Source: Methylibium sp035762065 (GTDB lineage: Bacteria; Pseudomonadota; Gammaproteobacteria; Burkholderiales; Burkholderiaceae_C). Taken from it: a stretch of DNA of 64,000 bases. Made by a program: the position numbers and the translations under genes. Of this stretch, positions 49,301 through 57,969 are shown piece by piece; positions within the stretch are counted from its first letter, which is position 1; the number at the start of each line of letters is the position of its first letter. The notes under the pieces are model-generated. The model was given only the letters and a program-made list of their open reading frames with translations, was not told where the DNA came from and did not search any database. The stretch is from assembly GCF_035762065.1 (NCBI RefSeq), contig NZ_DASTPW010000040.1:62001-126000 (forward strand), in the 5' to 3' direction.

Positions 49301-49493
49301 TGGTCACCTCGACCTCGACGGCCTCCGGCGACGCGCCCGGGTAACGCACGCTGACGAAGACGATCGGCGGCGCGATGTCGGGCAGGCGCTCGACGCGCAG
49401 CTGCGCGTAAGAGAAGAGCCCGAGCACGCACAGCGCGATCATCATCATCGCGGCGAAGACCGGGTTGTTGATCGAGACGCGGGTGATCCACAT
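46362..49493 (-). CDS. RND efflux transporter permease
   Basis: 1043 residues from ATG 49493 (MWITRVSINNPVFAAMMM). AcrB/MexB-type inner-membrane pump with 12 transmembrane helices and two large periplasmic loops. Proton-relay residues are present: the Asp pair in LLIDDAIVVRENI (TM4) and Lys in GLVTKNAILLVDF (TM10). It follows the adaptor gene by 16 bases. No outer-membrane factor is encoded here, so it must use a TolC-like channel from elsewhere. Substrates unknown; it belongs to the HAE-1/MdtB-like group rather than the heavy-metal group. Confidence 0.93.
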   Translation of the reverse strand: MWITRVSINNPVFAAMMMIALCVLGLFSYAQLRVERLPDIAPPIVFVSVRYPGASPEAVEVEVTKPIELALNGIAGVKMIRSNSFEGRSETVVEFRLDADMARAVQDVRDKVSVLQPGFSEEVKAPFISRFDGDNAQPIVLLSLIGPDRSARELSLLADQQVRKRLERVGGVARVDVGGLTVRQVRIDLDAQRLRAVGLTPADIAAAIKRANTDVPVGLLQAAQTEAVVRVEGKVRDAKAFADLVVSTKGATVVRLGDLGQVVEREQEPVSIARVDGVPSINFNVFKQQDANIVETGEGIKEAAAELRKSMPPGVELKLVYADSDWVRDSLAGVKRTLIEGALLTIGIVFLFLHSWRSTVITGLTLPIAVVSSFIAVYAFGFTLNFMTMMALSLCIGLLIDDAIVVRENIVRHIRMGADHHTAARVGTDEIGLAVLATTFAICAVFVPVAFMKGIVGKFFFPFGITVTVAVLVSLFVSFTLDPMLSSLWKDPPATRLARVPVLGALMRGSDRLLDVMHAVYERLIRWIFSGRRYGTRRFGVTPRGIVLLLGAASFGGAIALVPAVGSEFIPETDNSYIQLTLRMPVGTSLARSSEKVEQVEQAVRAMPEVRLVSATIGENGDGQQRNQAQLGIQLKSRRDRERSQKEVEESIRSALAPIPGIEVAFGFDRPIYVALLGPEPAVLDAETLKLAEKVRSIKGITDLETSVKPGLPAYAVRLRQDAVRELGITPADLAASLRAFVNGDVATYWTAPDGEQVEVELRLPSASRENAAQLESLPVAYAKDGTPVALGRVADVVPVGNPDVIKRQDLQRRQAIYAGVQGRPAGDVGAEVQKLVDATTLPPGYRFDVGGQTRDQQEAFGAMLAALGLSVIFIYIVLASQFASFLQPLAIMASLPLALIGVMLALLLTRTTLNLFSMIGLVMLMGLVTKNAILLVDFANHARRRGASVADALLEAGLVRMRPIMMTTAAMVFGMLPLALALSDGGEIQAPMGRAIIGGVITSTLLTLVVVPVLYSYLVRVPKAQPQPVGTSAQPGSPAVAE

Positions 49494-49509
49494 GGCGCGG
49501 CCCGTGCGA

Positions 49510-50715
49510 TCAGGACTTCGCGCGGCTGCGTTGCTGCGCCTGCCCGGCACCCGCGGCGGCCGGCGCGACGGGGCCCGGCGCGCCCTCGAAGCGCGCCTGC
49601 GCGCCTTCCTTCAGGTTCTCGAAGCGCAGCGCGAGCAGGTCGGCTTCGGGCGCGAGGCCCTTGAGCACCTCGATGCGGCCGCCGGCGTCATCGCGGCGGC
49701 CGGTGATGACGATGCGCCGCACCAGCGCGCCGTGCTCGATCGTCCAGACCTGATCCTGGCCCGAAGCCTGGCTCAGCGCCGCGACCGGCACCGTCAGGCG
49801 CGGGGTCGGGTCGTCGATCAGCACCTGCGCCTGCGCGTACTGGCCGGCACGCAGCCGCTCGTCGGCATTCGCGATCGTCACCACCACCGCGATCGCGCGC
49901 GTGCCGGCCTCGGCCTGCGGCGCGATGCGGTCGATGCGGCCCGCGACCGGCTCGGCGCGCCCTTCAACGCCGACCGTCACCGGCTGCCCCACCGCCAGCA
50001 GCGAGACCGCGTGCGTGGACACGGTGCCCACCAGTTCCAGCGTCGTCAGATCGACGAGCGTCAGCACCGGCTGTTCCGCGCTCAGCTTCTCGCCGGGCAC
50101 GACATGGCGCTTGCCGACGATGCCGGCGATCGGGGCGACGAGCGCCGCCTCGCGCAAGCCGATGCGCATGCTCGACAGCTGCGCCTGCATCGAGCGCAGC
50201 TGCGCACGCGCCGCGTCCAGCTTGGCCTGCGACGACTGCAGCGCGTTCGGCGAGATGAAGTTCTGCTCCGACAGCCGCAGGTTCGATTCATGCAGCCGCA
50301 GTGCCTCGGCCAGCATCGCCTGCGCCGACTCGACGCTCGCGGCGCGGTCCTCGACGCGACTGTTGAGGTCGGCCAGATCGATGCGACCCAACAACTGGCC
50401 GGCCTTGACGCGCCGGCCCTCGGCGGTGTCGAGCGCCAGCAGCGTGCCCACCGCCTTGGCCTTGACGATCGCCGTCTGCGGCGCGACGAGCGGCCCCGAG
50501 AACTCGACGCGCTGCGGCATCGGCACGAGCAGCGGCCGGGTGACTTCGGCGCCCTTGAATTGGAGCGGCGGCGCGGCCTTGTCGGGCTCGGCCTTGGGCC
50601 TCGATGCGAGCACCGCGGCGGCGCCGGCCAGGGCCAGCACCGCCACCGTGAAGCCGACCTGCAGACGCCGTCTTGTGAACGCGCCGCGGCCGCTGGCGGG
50701 GGTGGTTTGCGTCAT
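49510..50715 (-). CDS. RND efflux periplasmic adaptor (MFP)
   Basis: 401 residues. Membrane anchor at about 20-38 (VGFTVAVLALAGAAAVLA), barrel-sandwich lipoyl half motifs (FSGPLVAPQTAIVKAKAVGT), an alpha hairpin coiled coil (SRVEDRAASVESAQAMLAEA onward), second lipoyl half (GEKLSAEQPVLTLVDL) and beta barrel. Bridges the RND pump and the outer-membrane channel. First gene of the two-gene operon. C-terminus is Gln/Arg/Ala-rich. Confidence 0.92.
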   Translation of the reverse strand: MTQTTPASGRGAFTRRRLQVGFTVAVLALAGAAAVLASRPKAEPDKAAPPLQFKGAEVTRPLLVPMPQRVEFSGPLVAPQTAIVKAKAVGTLLALDTAEGRRVKAGQLLGRIDLADLNSRVEDRAASVESAQAMLAEALRLHESNLRLSEQNFISPNALQSSQAKLDAARAQLRSMQAQLSSMRIGLREAALVAPIAGIVGKRHVVPGEKLSAEQPVLTLVDLTTLELVGTVSTHAVSLLAVGQPVTVGVEGRAEPVAGRIDRIAPQAEAGTRAIAVVVTIANADERLRAGQYAQAQVLIDDPTPRLTVPVAALSQASGQDQVWTIEHGALVRRIVITGRRDDAGGRIEVLKGLAPEADLLALRFENLKEGAQARFEGAPGPVAPAAAGAGQAQQRSRAKS

Positions 50716-50837
50716 GGGCGGCGAGTCTAGGCGTCGCCTTTGGCGCCCCTGGTCGCACCTGCGACGAACCGGGGCTTTGCGGGCTCAGGCTGCCGGGCCG
50801 GCCGACGAGCCGGCGGAACTCCGCGACGAACGCCGCT

Positions 50838-51944
50838 TCAGCTTGCGGGTGCCTGCCCCGGGATCGGCGGCAGGGGGTGGCTAACGTCCCCGCACTGCGC
50901 GCGATGGCGCAGCGCGTGATCGATCAGCACCAGCGCGAGCAGCGCCTCGGCAATGGGCGTCGCGCGGATGCCGACGCAGGGGTCGTGGCGGCCGAAGGTC
51001 TCGACCGTCGCCGGCCGGCCCTGGACGTCGATCGACTGGCGTGGCGTGCGGATCGAGCTGGTCGGCTTGATCGCGATCGACACGGTGATGTCCTGGCCGC
51101 TGCTGATGCCACCGAGCACGCCGCCGTCGTGGTTGCTGCGGAAGCCGGCGGGGCTCATCTCGTCGCCATGCATCGAGCCGCGATGCGCGACGCTCGCGAA
51201 GCCGGCGCCGATCTCGACGCCCTTGACCGCGTTCAAGCCCATCATGGCCTTCGCGATGTCGGCATCGAGCCGGTCGTACAGCGGCTCGCCCCAGCCGGGC
51301 GGCACGCCGGTGGCCTCGACGACGATGCGCGCGCCGACCGAGTCGCCCTGCCTGCGCAGTTCGTCCATGAAAGCTTCGAGCTGCGGGATCTGGCTCGCGT
51401 TGGGCGCGAAGAAGGGGTTGTTCGCGACGTGCTGCCAGCCTTCGTGGCGAATCGCGATCCCGCCGAGCTCGGCCATGCCGCCACGCAAGCCGATGCCATG
51501 CCGTTCGGCGAGCCACTTCCTCGCGACCGCGCCAGCGGCGACGGTGGGCGCGGTCAGCCGCGCCGAGCTGCGGCCGCCACCGCGCGGATCGCGCGTTCCG
51601 TACTTCTGCAAGTAGGCGTAGTCGGCATGCCCGGGGCGAAAGCTCTGCGCGATGTTCGCGTAGTCCTTGCTTCGCTGATCGGTGTTGCGGATCAGTAGCG
51701 CGATCGGCGTGCCGGTGGTCCGGCCTTCGTGGACGCCGGAGAGGATCTCCACCGCATCGGGCTCCTGGCGCTGCGTGACGTGGCGGCTGGTGCCGGGACG
51801 GCGGCGGTCGAGCTCGATCTGGATGTCAGCTTCGGCGAGGGCCATGCCGGGCGGGCAGCCGTCGATCACGCAGCCGATCGCGGGGCCGTGCGACTCGCCG
51901 AAGTTGGTGACGCGAAACAGGTGACCGAGGGTGGAGCCGGACAT
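50838..51944 (-). CDS. aroC: chorismate synthase
   Basis: 368 residues from ATG 51944. Last step of the shikimate pathway, EPSP to chorismate, using reduced FMN. Signatures: GHLFRVTNFGESHGPAIGC, RRRPGTSRHVTQR, RPGHADYAYLQKYGTRDPRG, GRSSARLTAPTVAAGAVA, FRSNHDGGVLGGISSGQDI and GRHDPCVGIRATPIAEALLA. Normal length. The 122 bases downstream toward the efflux operon show no gene. Confidence 0.97.
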   Translation of the reverse strand: MSGSTLGHLFRVTNFGESHGPAIGCVIDGCPPGMALAEADIQIELDRRRPGTSRHVTQRQEPDAVEILSGVHEGRTTGTPIALLIRNTDQRSKDYANIAQSFRPGHADYAYLQKYGTRDPRGGGRSSARLTAPTVAAGAVARKWLAERHGIGLRGGMAELGGIAIRHEGWQHVANNPFFAPNASQIPQLEAFMDELRRQGDSVGARIVVEATGVPPGWGEPLYDRLDADIAKAMMGLNAVKGVEIGAGFASVAHRGSMHGDEMSPAGFRSNHDGGVLGGISSGQDITVSIAIKPTSSIRTPRQSIDVQGRPATVETFGRHDPCVGIRATPIAEALLALVLIDHALRHRAQCGDVSHPLPPIPGQAPAS

Positions 51945-52003
51945 GGCGCAGGCAGCAGCGAAGCGGCCTGCATTGTCACTTCTGCAGAAAAGGAAACCAG
52001 CGG

Positions 52004-52462
52004 CTAGAAGCTGCAGGCCAACCCGAGATGCGCCTGCACCTGCAGGCTCGTGCCGCCTTCCGCGTCGCGCCGCAGCTTGGTCGGCAGGCGAAAGCGGGTC
52101 GAGCATTCGTCGGCCTCGATCCCTACCGAGCGCAGCATCAGCCTGGGCATTTCGGAGGGGACGCTGAGCGCGCGCCGCGGGCGTTGGCGCGTGCCGGGCG
52201 CGGCTTCCGACGGCAGCTCGACGATCGCGACGCTGCGCGTGGCGGCTCGGCTCGGCCGGGCGAGCTCGCGCGAGGCGCGGCGGGCCCAGCTTTCGTGGAC
52301 TTCGGGCAGCGGGCCGAAGGCCTGGGCTTCTTCGGCTTGCATCGCGCCCGCGCCGCTCGCGGCGGCCCACAGCGCGAGCGCCACGAGCCCCGATCGTCGG
52401 GGCGGGACAAGCTTGGAAGCCGAGATGGCCGGAGGCTGCGCCATGCCGGAAGCTTGGGGCAT
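52004..52462 (-). CDS. hypothetical secreted protein
   Basis: 152 residues from ATG 52462; ATG 52444 and 52492 are alternatives and none has a good ribosome-binding site. A hydrophobic segment SGLVALALWAAASGAGAM followed by QAEEA could be a signal peptide. The mature part is Arg-rich with one Cys pair (DECSTRF and GLACSF) that may form a disulfide. No family is recognised. It precedes aroC in the same direction (59 bases). It could be a spurious ORF, but the signal-like segment and paired Cys favour a gene. Confidence 0.45.
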   Translation of the reverse strand: MPQASGMAQPPAISASKLVPPRRSGLVALALWAAASGAGAMQAEEAQAFGPLPEVHESWARRASRELARPSRAATRSVAIVELPSEAAPGTRQRPRRALSVPSEMPRLMLRSVGIEADECSTRFRLPTKLRRDAEGGTSLQVQAHLGLACSF

Positions 52463-52632
52463 TTCGCGCCTGGCGGGGCGCTGCGTTAACACCCGGATTC
52501 AGGGGCAACTCTTGCGCTGCGGATTCCTTGGCAGCGGCCGCGGTGCGGCGTCAGGAGGCGCGGAACCCGATGTGTCGAAAGCCGCAGCCGAAGCCCGGCG
52601 CGCGCGCCGGCGGCGCGGCGAGACGCCTCGAT

Positions 52633-53097
52633 TCAGAGCCGCGGTTCGGCCGGCACTTCCTGCTCGACCGGCCAGTCGCGGATGTAGGCCTTGAGCATGC
52701 GGTTCTCGAAGTCCTGGCCTTCGACCACCGCCTTCGCGACGTCGTGGAAGGAGATCACGCCCATCAGCGTGCGCTGGTCCATCACCGGCATGTAGCGCGC
52801 ATGGCGGCCGAGCATCATGCGGCGCACTTCGTCGATGCTGGTTTCGGGCGTGCAGGTCAAGGGGTGATCGTCCATCACGCTGCGCACGAGGGTCGTGCCA
52901 AGTGTGCCGCCGTTGCGCACGATGGCGAGGATCACTTCGCGGAAGGTCAGCATGCCGACCAGCTCGCCATGCGACATCACCACCAGCGAGCCAATGTCGT
53001 GCTCGGCCATCGTCGAGGCGGCCTGCGCGAGCGCCTCGTCGGGCCCCACGGTGAACAGCGTCACGCCCTTGACGCGCAGGATGTCGATGACCTTCAT
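52633..53097 (-). CDS. CBS-domain protein
   Basis: 154 residues, two CBS domains in tandem: VKGVTLFTVGPDEALAQAAS with HDIGSLVVMSHGELVGMLTF, and MDDHPLTCTPETSIDEVRRM with ARYMPVMDQRTLMGVISFHD. Such stand-alone CBS pairs bind adenine nucleotides and act as energy sensors in the cytoplasm; partner unknown. AGAGGAG precedes ATG 53097. Divergent from the homoserine sulfhydrylase gene across an 87-bp AT-richer gap. Confidence 0.9.
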   Translation of the reverse strand: MKVIDILRVKGVTLFTVGPDEALAQAASTMAEHDIGSLVVMSHGELVGMLTFREVILAIVRNGGTLGTTLVRSVMDDHPLTCTPETSIDEVRRMMLGRHARYMPVMDQRTLMGVISFHDVAKAVVEGQDFENRMLKAYIRDWPVEQEVPAEPRL

Positions 53098-53119
53098 CGC
53101 GATGACTCCTCTATGCACC

Positions 53120-53147
53120 TTGCCGAAAACCCGCGATTCAATATAGC
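53120..53147 (+). promoter_or_regulatory. candidate sigma-70 promoter for the sulfhydrylase gene
   Basis: TTGCCG (53120-53125), 16 bases, TATAGC (53142-53147) in a stretch noticeably richer in A and T than the rest of the window, 38 bases before the ATG at 53185. The match is moderate (4 of 6 in each box). Confidence 0.4.
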
Positions 53148-53184
53148 CACAATCCCCGGCACTCGCCACAGCAAAGCCACCCCC

Positions 53185-54552
53185 ATGCCCGGCGCGAACG
53201 ACCCCGGCTTCGACACGCTGGTGCTGCACGCCGGCGCGGCACCCGATGCGGCGACCGGCGCACGCGCGGTGCCGCTGCACCTGTCGACCTCCTTCGTGTT
53301 CCAGGACGCCGATCACGCGGCCTCGCTGTTCAACATGGAGCGCGCGGGGCACGTCTACTCGCGCCTCTCGAATCCGACGAACGCGGTGCTCGAAGAGCGC
53401 ATCGCCGCCCTCGAGGGCGGCGTCGGTGCGATCGCGACGGCGAGCGGCCAGGCCGCGCTGCACCTCGCGATCGCGACGATCGCCGGCGCGGGCTCGCACA
53501 TCGTCGCGAGCGCGGCGTTGTACGGCGGCTCGCACAACCTGCTGCACTACACGCTGCCGCGCTTCGGCATCACGACCACCTTCGTGCGGCCCAATGACAT
53601 CGACGCCTGGCGCGCGGCCATCCGCCCCGAGACCAAGCTGCTGTTCGGCGAGACGCTCGGCAACCCCGGCATGGACGTGCTCGACCTGCCGTGCCTCGCG
53701 ACGCTCGCGCAAGAACATCGCTTGCCGCTCGTCGTCGATTCGACGCTGACGACACCGTGGCTGATGAGGCCCTTCGACCACGGCGCCGATCTCGTCGTGC
53801 ATTCGGCGACCAAGTTCCTCGGCGGGCACGGCACGGTGATCGGCGGACTGCTGGTGGACGGCGGTCGCTTCGACTGGGACGCCGCTGCGGACTACGCGAG
53901 ATCGGCTGCATCCGCGGCCGCGGGTACGCAGCGCTTCGGTGAGCTGACCGCGCCCTACGAAGGCTTCCACGGCATGGTCTTCACCGAGGAAAGCAGCACC
54001 GGCGCCTTCCTGCTGCGCGCGCGCCGCGAAGGCCTGCGCGATTTCGGCGCGTGCATGAGCCCGCACACCGCGTGGACGATCCTGCAGGGCATCGAGACGC
54101 TGCCGCTGCGCATGGCGCGGCATGTCGAGACCGCACGGCGCATCGCGCACTTCCTCGAAGAGCATCCGATGGTCGCGAGCGTCGGCCACCCCGACCTGCC
54201 CTCGCACCGCGACCACGCGCTCGCGAAGAAGCTGCTGCCGCGCGGCGCCGGCGCCGTCTTCAGCTTCGCGCTGCGCGGCAGGCCGGGTGTCGAGGGCGAT
54301 GCCTCGCGCGATCAGGGCCGCGCGTTCATCGAAGCGCTGAAGCTGTTCTCGCATCTCGCGAACGTCGGCGATTGCCGCTCGCTGGTCATCCACCCGGCCT
54401 CGACGACGCACTTCCGCATGGACGACGCGGCCTTGCGCCTCGCCGGCATCACCGCCGGCACGATCCGCCTGTCGATCGGGCTGGAATCGGCCGAGGACCT
54501 GATCGACGACCTCTCGCGCGCGCTGCGCGCCGCCGAGAAGGCCGCGGCGTGA
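53185..54552 (+). CDS. metY: O-acetyl/O-succinylhomoserine sulfhydrylase
   Basis: 455 residues. Cys/Met-metabolism PLP enzyme that makes homocysteine from an acyl-homoserine and sulfide. LSTSFVFQDADHAASLFNM, VYSRLSNPTNAVLEERIAAL, ATASGQAALHLAI, FGETLGNPGMDVLDL and PLP Lys210 in VHSATKFLGGHGTVIGGL all fit. The length and the ALFN-type segment favour the MetY class over MetZ, but the acyl donor is not certain. Stop overlaps the hydrolase GTG. Confidence 0.9.
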   Translation: MPGANDPGFDTLVLHAGAAPDAATGARAVPLHLSTSFVFQDADHAASLFNMERAGHVYSRLSNPTNAVLEERIAALEGGVGAIATASGQAALHLAIATIAGAGSHIVASAALYGGSHNLLHYTLPRFGITTTFVRPNDIDAWRAAIRPETKLLFGETLGNPGMDVLDLPCLATLAQEHRLPLVVDSTLTTPWLMRPFDHGADLVVHSATKFLGGHGTVIGGLLVDGGRFDWDAAADYARSAASAAAGTQRFGELTAPYEGFHGMVFTEESSTGAFLLRARREGLRDFGACMSPHTAWTILQGIETLPLRMARHVETARRIAHFLEEHPMVASVGHPDLPSHRDHALAKKLLPRGAGAVFSFALRGRPGVEGDASRDQGRAFIEALKLFSHLANVGDCRSLVIHPASTTHFRMDDAALRLAGITAGTIRLSIGLESAEDLIDDLSRALRAAEKAAA

Positions 54553-55397
54553 AGCTCGAGCTCGCGGGCCACGCGGCGGCGGCCTACGCCTACACCGGCG
54601 GCAAGCCCTTCGATGCATCGCTGCCGCTCGTCGTCTTCGTGCACGGCGCGATGAACGACCACAGCGTCTGGGCGCTGCACAGCCGCTGGTTCGCGCACCA
54701 CGGGCGCGCGGTGCTCGCGGTCGATCTGCCCGGCCACGGCCGCAGCGCCGGGCCGGCGCTCGGCTCGGTCGAGGCGCTGGCCGACTGGCTGGTCGCGCTG
54801 ATCGACGCGGCCGGCACGAGGGACCGCATCGCGCTCGTCGGCCACAGCATGGGCTCGCTGGTCGCGCTGGAAGCCGCTGCGCGGCTCGGCGCGCGGGCCG
54901 ATGCACTCGCGATGATCGGCACCGCGTTCCCGATGAAGGTGTCGACCGCGCTGTTCGAGTGCGCGCTCGCCGATCCGCTCGAGGCGATCGACCGGGTCAA
55001 CACGTTCTCGCATTCGACGCTGGCGGCCAAGCCGTCGAACCCCGGACCGGGCACCTGGCTGCACGGCGCGAGCCGCGCGCTGATGCGCAGGCAGCAGGAG
55101 CGCTACGCCGCCGCCGGCCACGGCAACCTCTTCCACCACGACTTCGGCGTCTGCGACCGCTACCGCGGCGCGAACGAAGCGGCGCAGCGCGTCGTGTGCC
55201 CGGCGCAACTGCTGCTCGGCGCGCACGACAGCATGACCCCGCCGAAGGCCGCGCAATCCCTCGTCGATGCGCTGGCCGCGAACTTGGGGGGAGGCCCGGA
55301 TCGCGGGGTCACGGCCACGCTTGCGGCCGGGCATGCTCTGATGGCCGAAACGCCCGATGCGGTGTTGAATGCGCTGAAGCGCCTCATCACCGCCTGA
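54549..55397 (+). CDS. alpha/beta hydrolase
   Basis: 282 residues with GTG start overlapping the metY stop (GTGA). Alpha/beta-hydrolase fold: oxyanion HGAMNDHSVW, DLPGHGRSAG, nucleophile elbow GHSMGS and a C-terminal catalytic His in LAAGHALMAE; the acid is probably in LLGAHDSMTPP. Substrate unknown. Coupling to metY raises the idea of a homoserine-acyl or thioester role, but the sequence is not MetX-like in length. Confidence 0.87.
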   Translation: MKLELAGHAAAAYAYTGGKPFDASLPLVVFVHGAMNDHSVWALHSRWFAHHGRAVLAVDLPGHGRSAGPALGSVEALADWLVALIDAAGTRDRIALVGHSMGSLVALEAAARLGARADALAMIGTAFPMKVSTALFECALADPLEAIDRVNTFSHSTLAAKPSNPGPGTWLHGASRALMRRQQERYAAAGHGNLFHHDFGVCDRYRGANEAAQRVVCPAQLLLGAHDSMTPPKAAQSLVDALAANLGGGPDRGVTATLAAGHALMAETPDAVLNALKRLITA

Positions 55398-55402
55398 ACA
55401 CG

Positions 55403-55747
55403 ATGAATCCAGCCACCGCCCCGCAGCAAGTCGCCGACGCCGACATCCGCGCCGCCCGCAGCTTCGCCGAGTTCTACCCGCTGTACCTGCGCGAGCACAG
55501 CGACCGCACCTGCCGCCGGCTGCACTTCGCCGGCTCGACGCTGGCGCTGCTGTGCATCGCGATGCTGATCGCCAGCGGCCGGCCGCAGTACCTGCTCTAC
55601 GGCCTGCTGTGCGGCTACGGCTTCGCCTGGCTCGGCCATTTCGGCTTCGAGAAGAACAAGCCCGCCAGCTTCAAGCGCCCGCTCTACAGCTTCATGGGCG
55701 ACTGGGCGATGTACCGCGACATCTGGCTCGGGCGCGTCAAGATCTAG
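55403..55747 (+). CDS. DUF962 (Mpo1-like) small membrane protein
   Basis: 114 residues. SFAEFYPLYLREHSDRTCRR then HFAGSTLALLC, followed by two hydrophobic helices and HFGFEKNKPASFKRPLYSF: the DUF962/YGL010w pattern. Yeast Mpo1 is an Fe-dependent dioxygenase of 2-hydroxy fatty acids, and its conserved His-bearing segments (REHSD, HFAGS, GHFGFEKN) are kept. Its 3' end overlaps the convergent oxygenase by 11 bases. Confidence 0.87.
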   Translation: MNPATAPQQVADADIRAARSFAEFYPLYLREHSDRTCRRLHFAGSTLALLCIAMLIASGRPQYLLYGLLCGYGFAWLGHFGFEKNKPASFKRPLYSFMGDWAMYRDIWLGRVKI

Positions 55748-57245
55748 CCAGCAACTCGTTTTGCGGCACCCAAGTGCCGTGGAAGCCTTCGTGCACGCGG
55801 CACGGGAACCTGACCACCGCGACCGGGCCGCGGCCCAGGTGCATCGCATCGAGGATCACCAGATCGCTGCGGTTCTCGGCGCGGCGCCCGACGATCGCGA
55901 GCAGCCAGCCGTCGCCCTCCGCCGCACCCGCGTGACGCGGCACGAAGTGCGGCTCCTCGGGGCTCGAGTCGGCACCGGCGTACCAGAAGTCCAGCTTGCC
56001 GGCGGCCTCGTCGAAGTGGCCGAGGCAGGTGAACGGCGGGCCCTTCGGGCCCCACTCCAGCATCGGCCCGAGCGCCGGGTTGCTGGTGCCGAACCAGAAC
56101 TGCCACGCGCGCGTCATCGAAAAGCGCGGGTCGATCGTCGGCATCTCGCCGATGTGCGGGATCAGCCGGCGCTGCTCGATGCGGTCGTCGGGGCTCGCCA
56201 GGTCGAGCGACCAGCGCTCGCCGAACGGCGGCTTCTCCTTCGCGTCGGGGTCGTGGAGGTCGGGAAACTGGCTGAGCCAGCCGGATTCGGTGACGAAGTG
56301 GTCGAGGTGCAACGTCGTGCCGCCGTTCGTCTCCTCTTCCCACGCGTTGAAGGTGTGCGTCTGCATCGCGAGCTTCGGGCTCGTGAACCAGCGGATGCCC
56401 TTCACGCCCTCCTTGCGCGGGATGACCGCGACCCTCGTCTTCTTCGTCGAGTCCCAGTGCCAGTAGGGCTCGCCGCGCTTGACGCGCTCCCAGTCGCAGA
56501 CCATCGGGCAGATCACGAAGACGATGAAGTTGCGCGAGACGAGGAAGTCGTGCGCCATCGAGCAGTACGGCGCCTTGAAGCGTTCGGTGCGCGTGATCGC
56601 GCCGCGCGGGTCGATGGTGTAGAGCTCGATCTCGTCGCTCGCCACGCCTTCGGTGTTGTAGGCGAAGGCGATTGCCTCGCCGGTCTGCGGGTCGAGCTTG
56701 GGATGCGCGGTGAAGGTGCGGCTCTTCAGGGTGCCGCCGAAGTCGCGCTCGCCGAGCGTGGCGAGCGTCGCGGGATCGAGTTCGTAGGGCCGGCCCGACT
56801 CCTTCAGCGCATAGAGCCTGCCGTGATGCCAGAGCATCGAGGTGTTCGCCGTGTTGTTGTCGCGCCCGGCCACTTCCGGCGCATCGGTGAACGGGTTGCG
56901 GTAGGCGCCGAACAGCGCGCGGCGCGCCTTGCGTTCGAGCTCGAACTTCTCGGTGCGCACGTAGCGCGTCTTGAGGTCGGCATGGCCGTTCTCGAGACGC
57001 ACCATGTGCACCATGCCGTCGCCGTTGAGGAAGATGTCGGTGCCCAGCAGCGGCGGGTAGGTCGGGTCGGCGCTGTTGCGGTAGTAGGCGCCGTTCAATC
57101 CGGGCGGGATCGCACCGATCACCTCGCAGTCCTGCACATCGACTTCCATGCGCACCGGCGCGGCGTGGCCGCGGTAGACGAGCAGGTCGGGAAAGCGCAG
57201 GCCGTTGGCGGACGAGTCGGAAGAGGCGGCGAGGGGTGCGTTCAT
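55737..57245 (-). CDS. carotenoid oxygenase family (lignostilbene dioxygenase-like)
   Basis: 502 residues. Non-heme Fe(II) dioxygenase that cleaves a C=C bond of carotenoids or stilbenes. The four iron His are visible: His181 (FTAHPKLD), His232 (MAHDFLV), His297 (QTHTFNAW) and His489 (HEGFHGTWV). GLNGAYYRNSADPTYPP and FLNGDGMVHMVRL are family strings. Soluble; no signal peptide. It lies 44 bases after the GST stop, downstream of the LysR-controlled porin, which favours a catabolic aromatic (stilbene-type) substrate over pigment metabolism. Confidence 0.92.
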   Translation of the reverse strand: MNAPLAASSDSSANGLRFPDLLVYRGHAAPVRMEVDVQDCEVIGAIPPGLNGAYYRNSADPTYPPLLGTDIFLNGDGMVHMVRLENGHADLKTRYVRTEKFELERKARRALFGAYRNPFTDAPEVAGRDNNTANTSMLWHHGRLYALKESGRPYELDPATLATLGERDFGGTLKSRTFTAHPKLDPQTGEAIAFAYNTEGVASDEIELYTIDPRGAITRTERFKAPYCSMAHDFLVSRNFIVFVICPMVCDWERVKRGEPYWHWDSTKKTRVAVIPRKEGVKGIRWFTSPKLAMQTHTFNAWEEETNGGTTLHLDHFVTESGWLSQFPDLHDPDAKEKPPFGERWSLDLASPDDRIEQRRLIPHIGEMPTIDPRFSMTRAWQFWFGTSNPALGPMLEWGPKGPPFTCLGHFDEAAGKLDFWYAGADSSPEEPHFVPRHAGAAEGDGWLLAIVGRRAENRSDLVILDAMHLGRGPVAVVRFPCRVHEGFHGTWVPQNELLARS

Positions 57246-57289
57246 GGTGTGCGGTACGGCTTGAAGGACAACGGGGAAGGCCGCGCGAC

Positions 57290-57949
57290 TCAGACGAACA
57301 TGCGCAGCATGCCCAGCGCATCGGCGGGGCGGGGGATCGAGAAGCTCACGTCTTTCCAGTCGGCCGCGGCCGGCCGCGCGAGACAGGCCGCGTGCCAACG
57401 GGCGACGTTCGGCCAGGCCTCGAGCGCGATGCCGCACTGCGGCGCGAGGTCCATCACCGTCGCGACGTTCAGGTCGGCTACCGTGAAGCGTGCGCCCAGC
57501 AGGTGCGCCTGCTGCGCCAGGTGCGCGTCGAGCACCTTCATCGGCCGATCGAGCTTGGCGATCGCCATCAGCGCTTCGGCCTCGACGCGCCGCTCGGGCG
57601 CGAACAGCTTGCGATTCGCCGAGGCGAGCAGCAGCGGCTTCTCGACTTCGGTGACGACCCAGAAGCTCCATTGCGTGGCGAGCGCCTCTTCGCGCAGGCC
57701 CGCGGGCGCGAGCGGGCCGCCGTGCTTGCGCGCGAGGTAGAGGTTGATCGCCATCGACTCGACGACGACGAAGCCGTCGTCGTCGAGCGCCGGCACGCGG
57801 CCGTTCGGATTGATCGCGAGGAACGCCGGCTCGCGCGTGCTGCCGTCGGTGAAGCCGAGCGGCACGTGCTCGAACGGCAGGCCCAGTTCCTTCAGCATCC
57901 ACAGCGTGCGATGCGCGCGCGAGGCGGTCGAGCCGTACAGCGTGATCAT
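57290..57949 (-). CDS. glutathione S-transferase
   Basis: 219 residues. N-terminal thioredoxin-like domain with MITLYGSTASRAHRTLWMLK (candidate catalytic Ser near residue 7-10), NPNGRVPALDDDG and the glutathione-binding VESMAINLYLARK; helical C-terminal domain with ARFTVADLNVATVMDL. Cytosolic. Starts 20 bases after the porin stop and is followed by the oxygenase, so it probably processes a product or substrate of that pathway; a beta-etherase-like role is possible but unproven. Confidence 0.92.
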   Translation of the reverse strand: MITLYGSTASRAHRTLWMLKELGLPFEHVPLGFTDGSTREPAFLAINPNGRVPALDDDGFVVVESMAINLYLARKHGGPLAPAGLREEALATQWSFWVVTEVEKPLLLASANRKLFAPERRVEAEALMAIAKLDRPMKVLDAHLAQQAHLLGARFTVADLNVATVMDLAPQCGIALEAWPNVARWHAACLARPAAADWKDVSFSIPRPADALGMLRMFV

Positions 57950-57969
57950 CGTGGCGGCCTTCCGGGTGC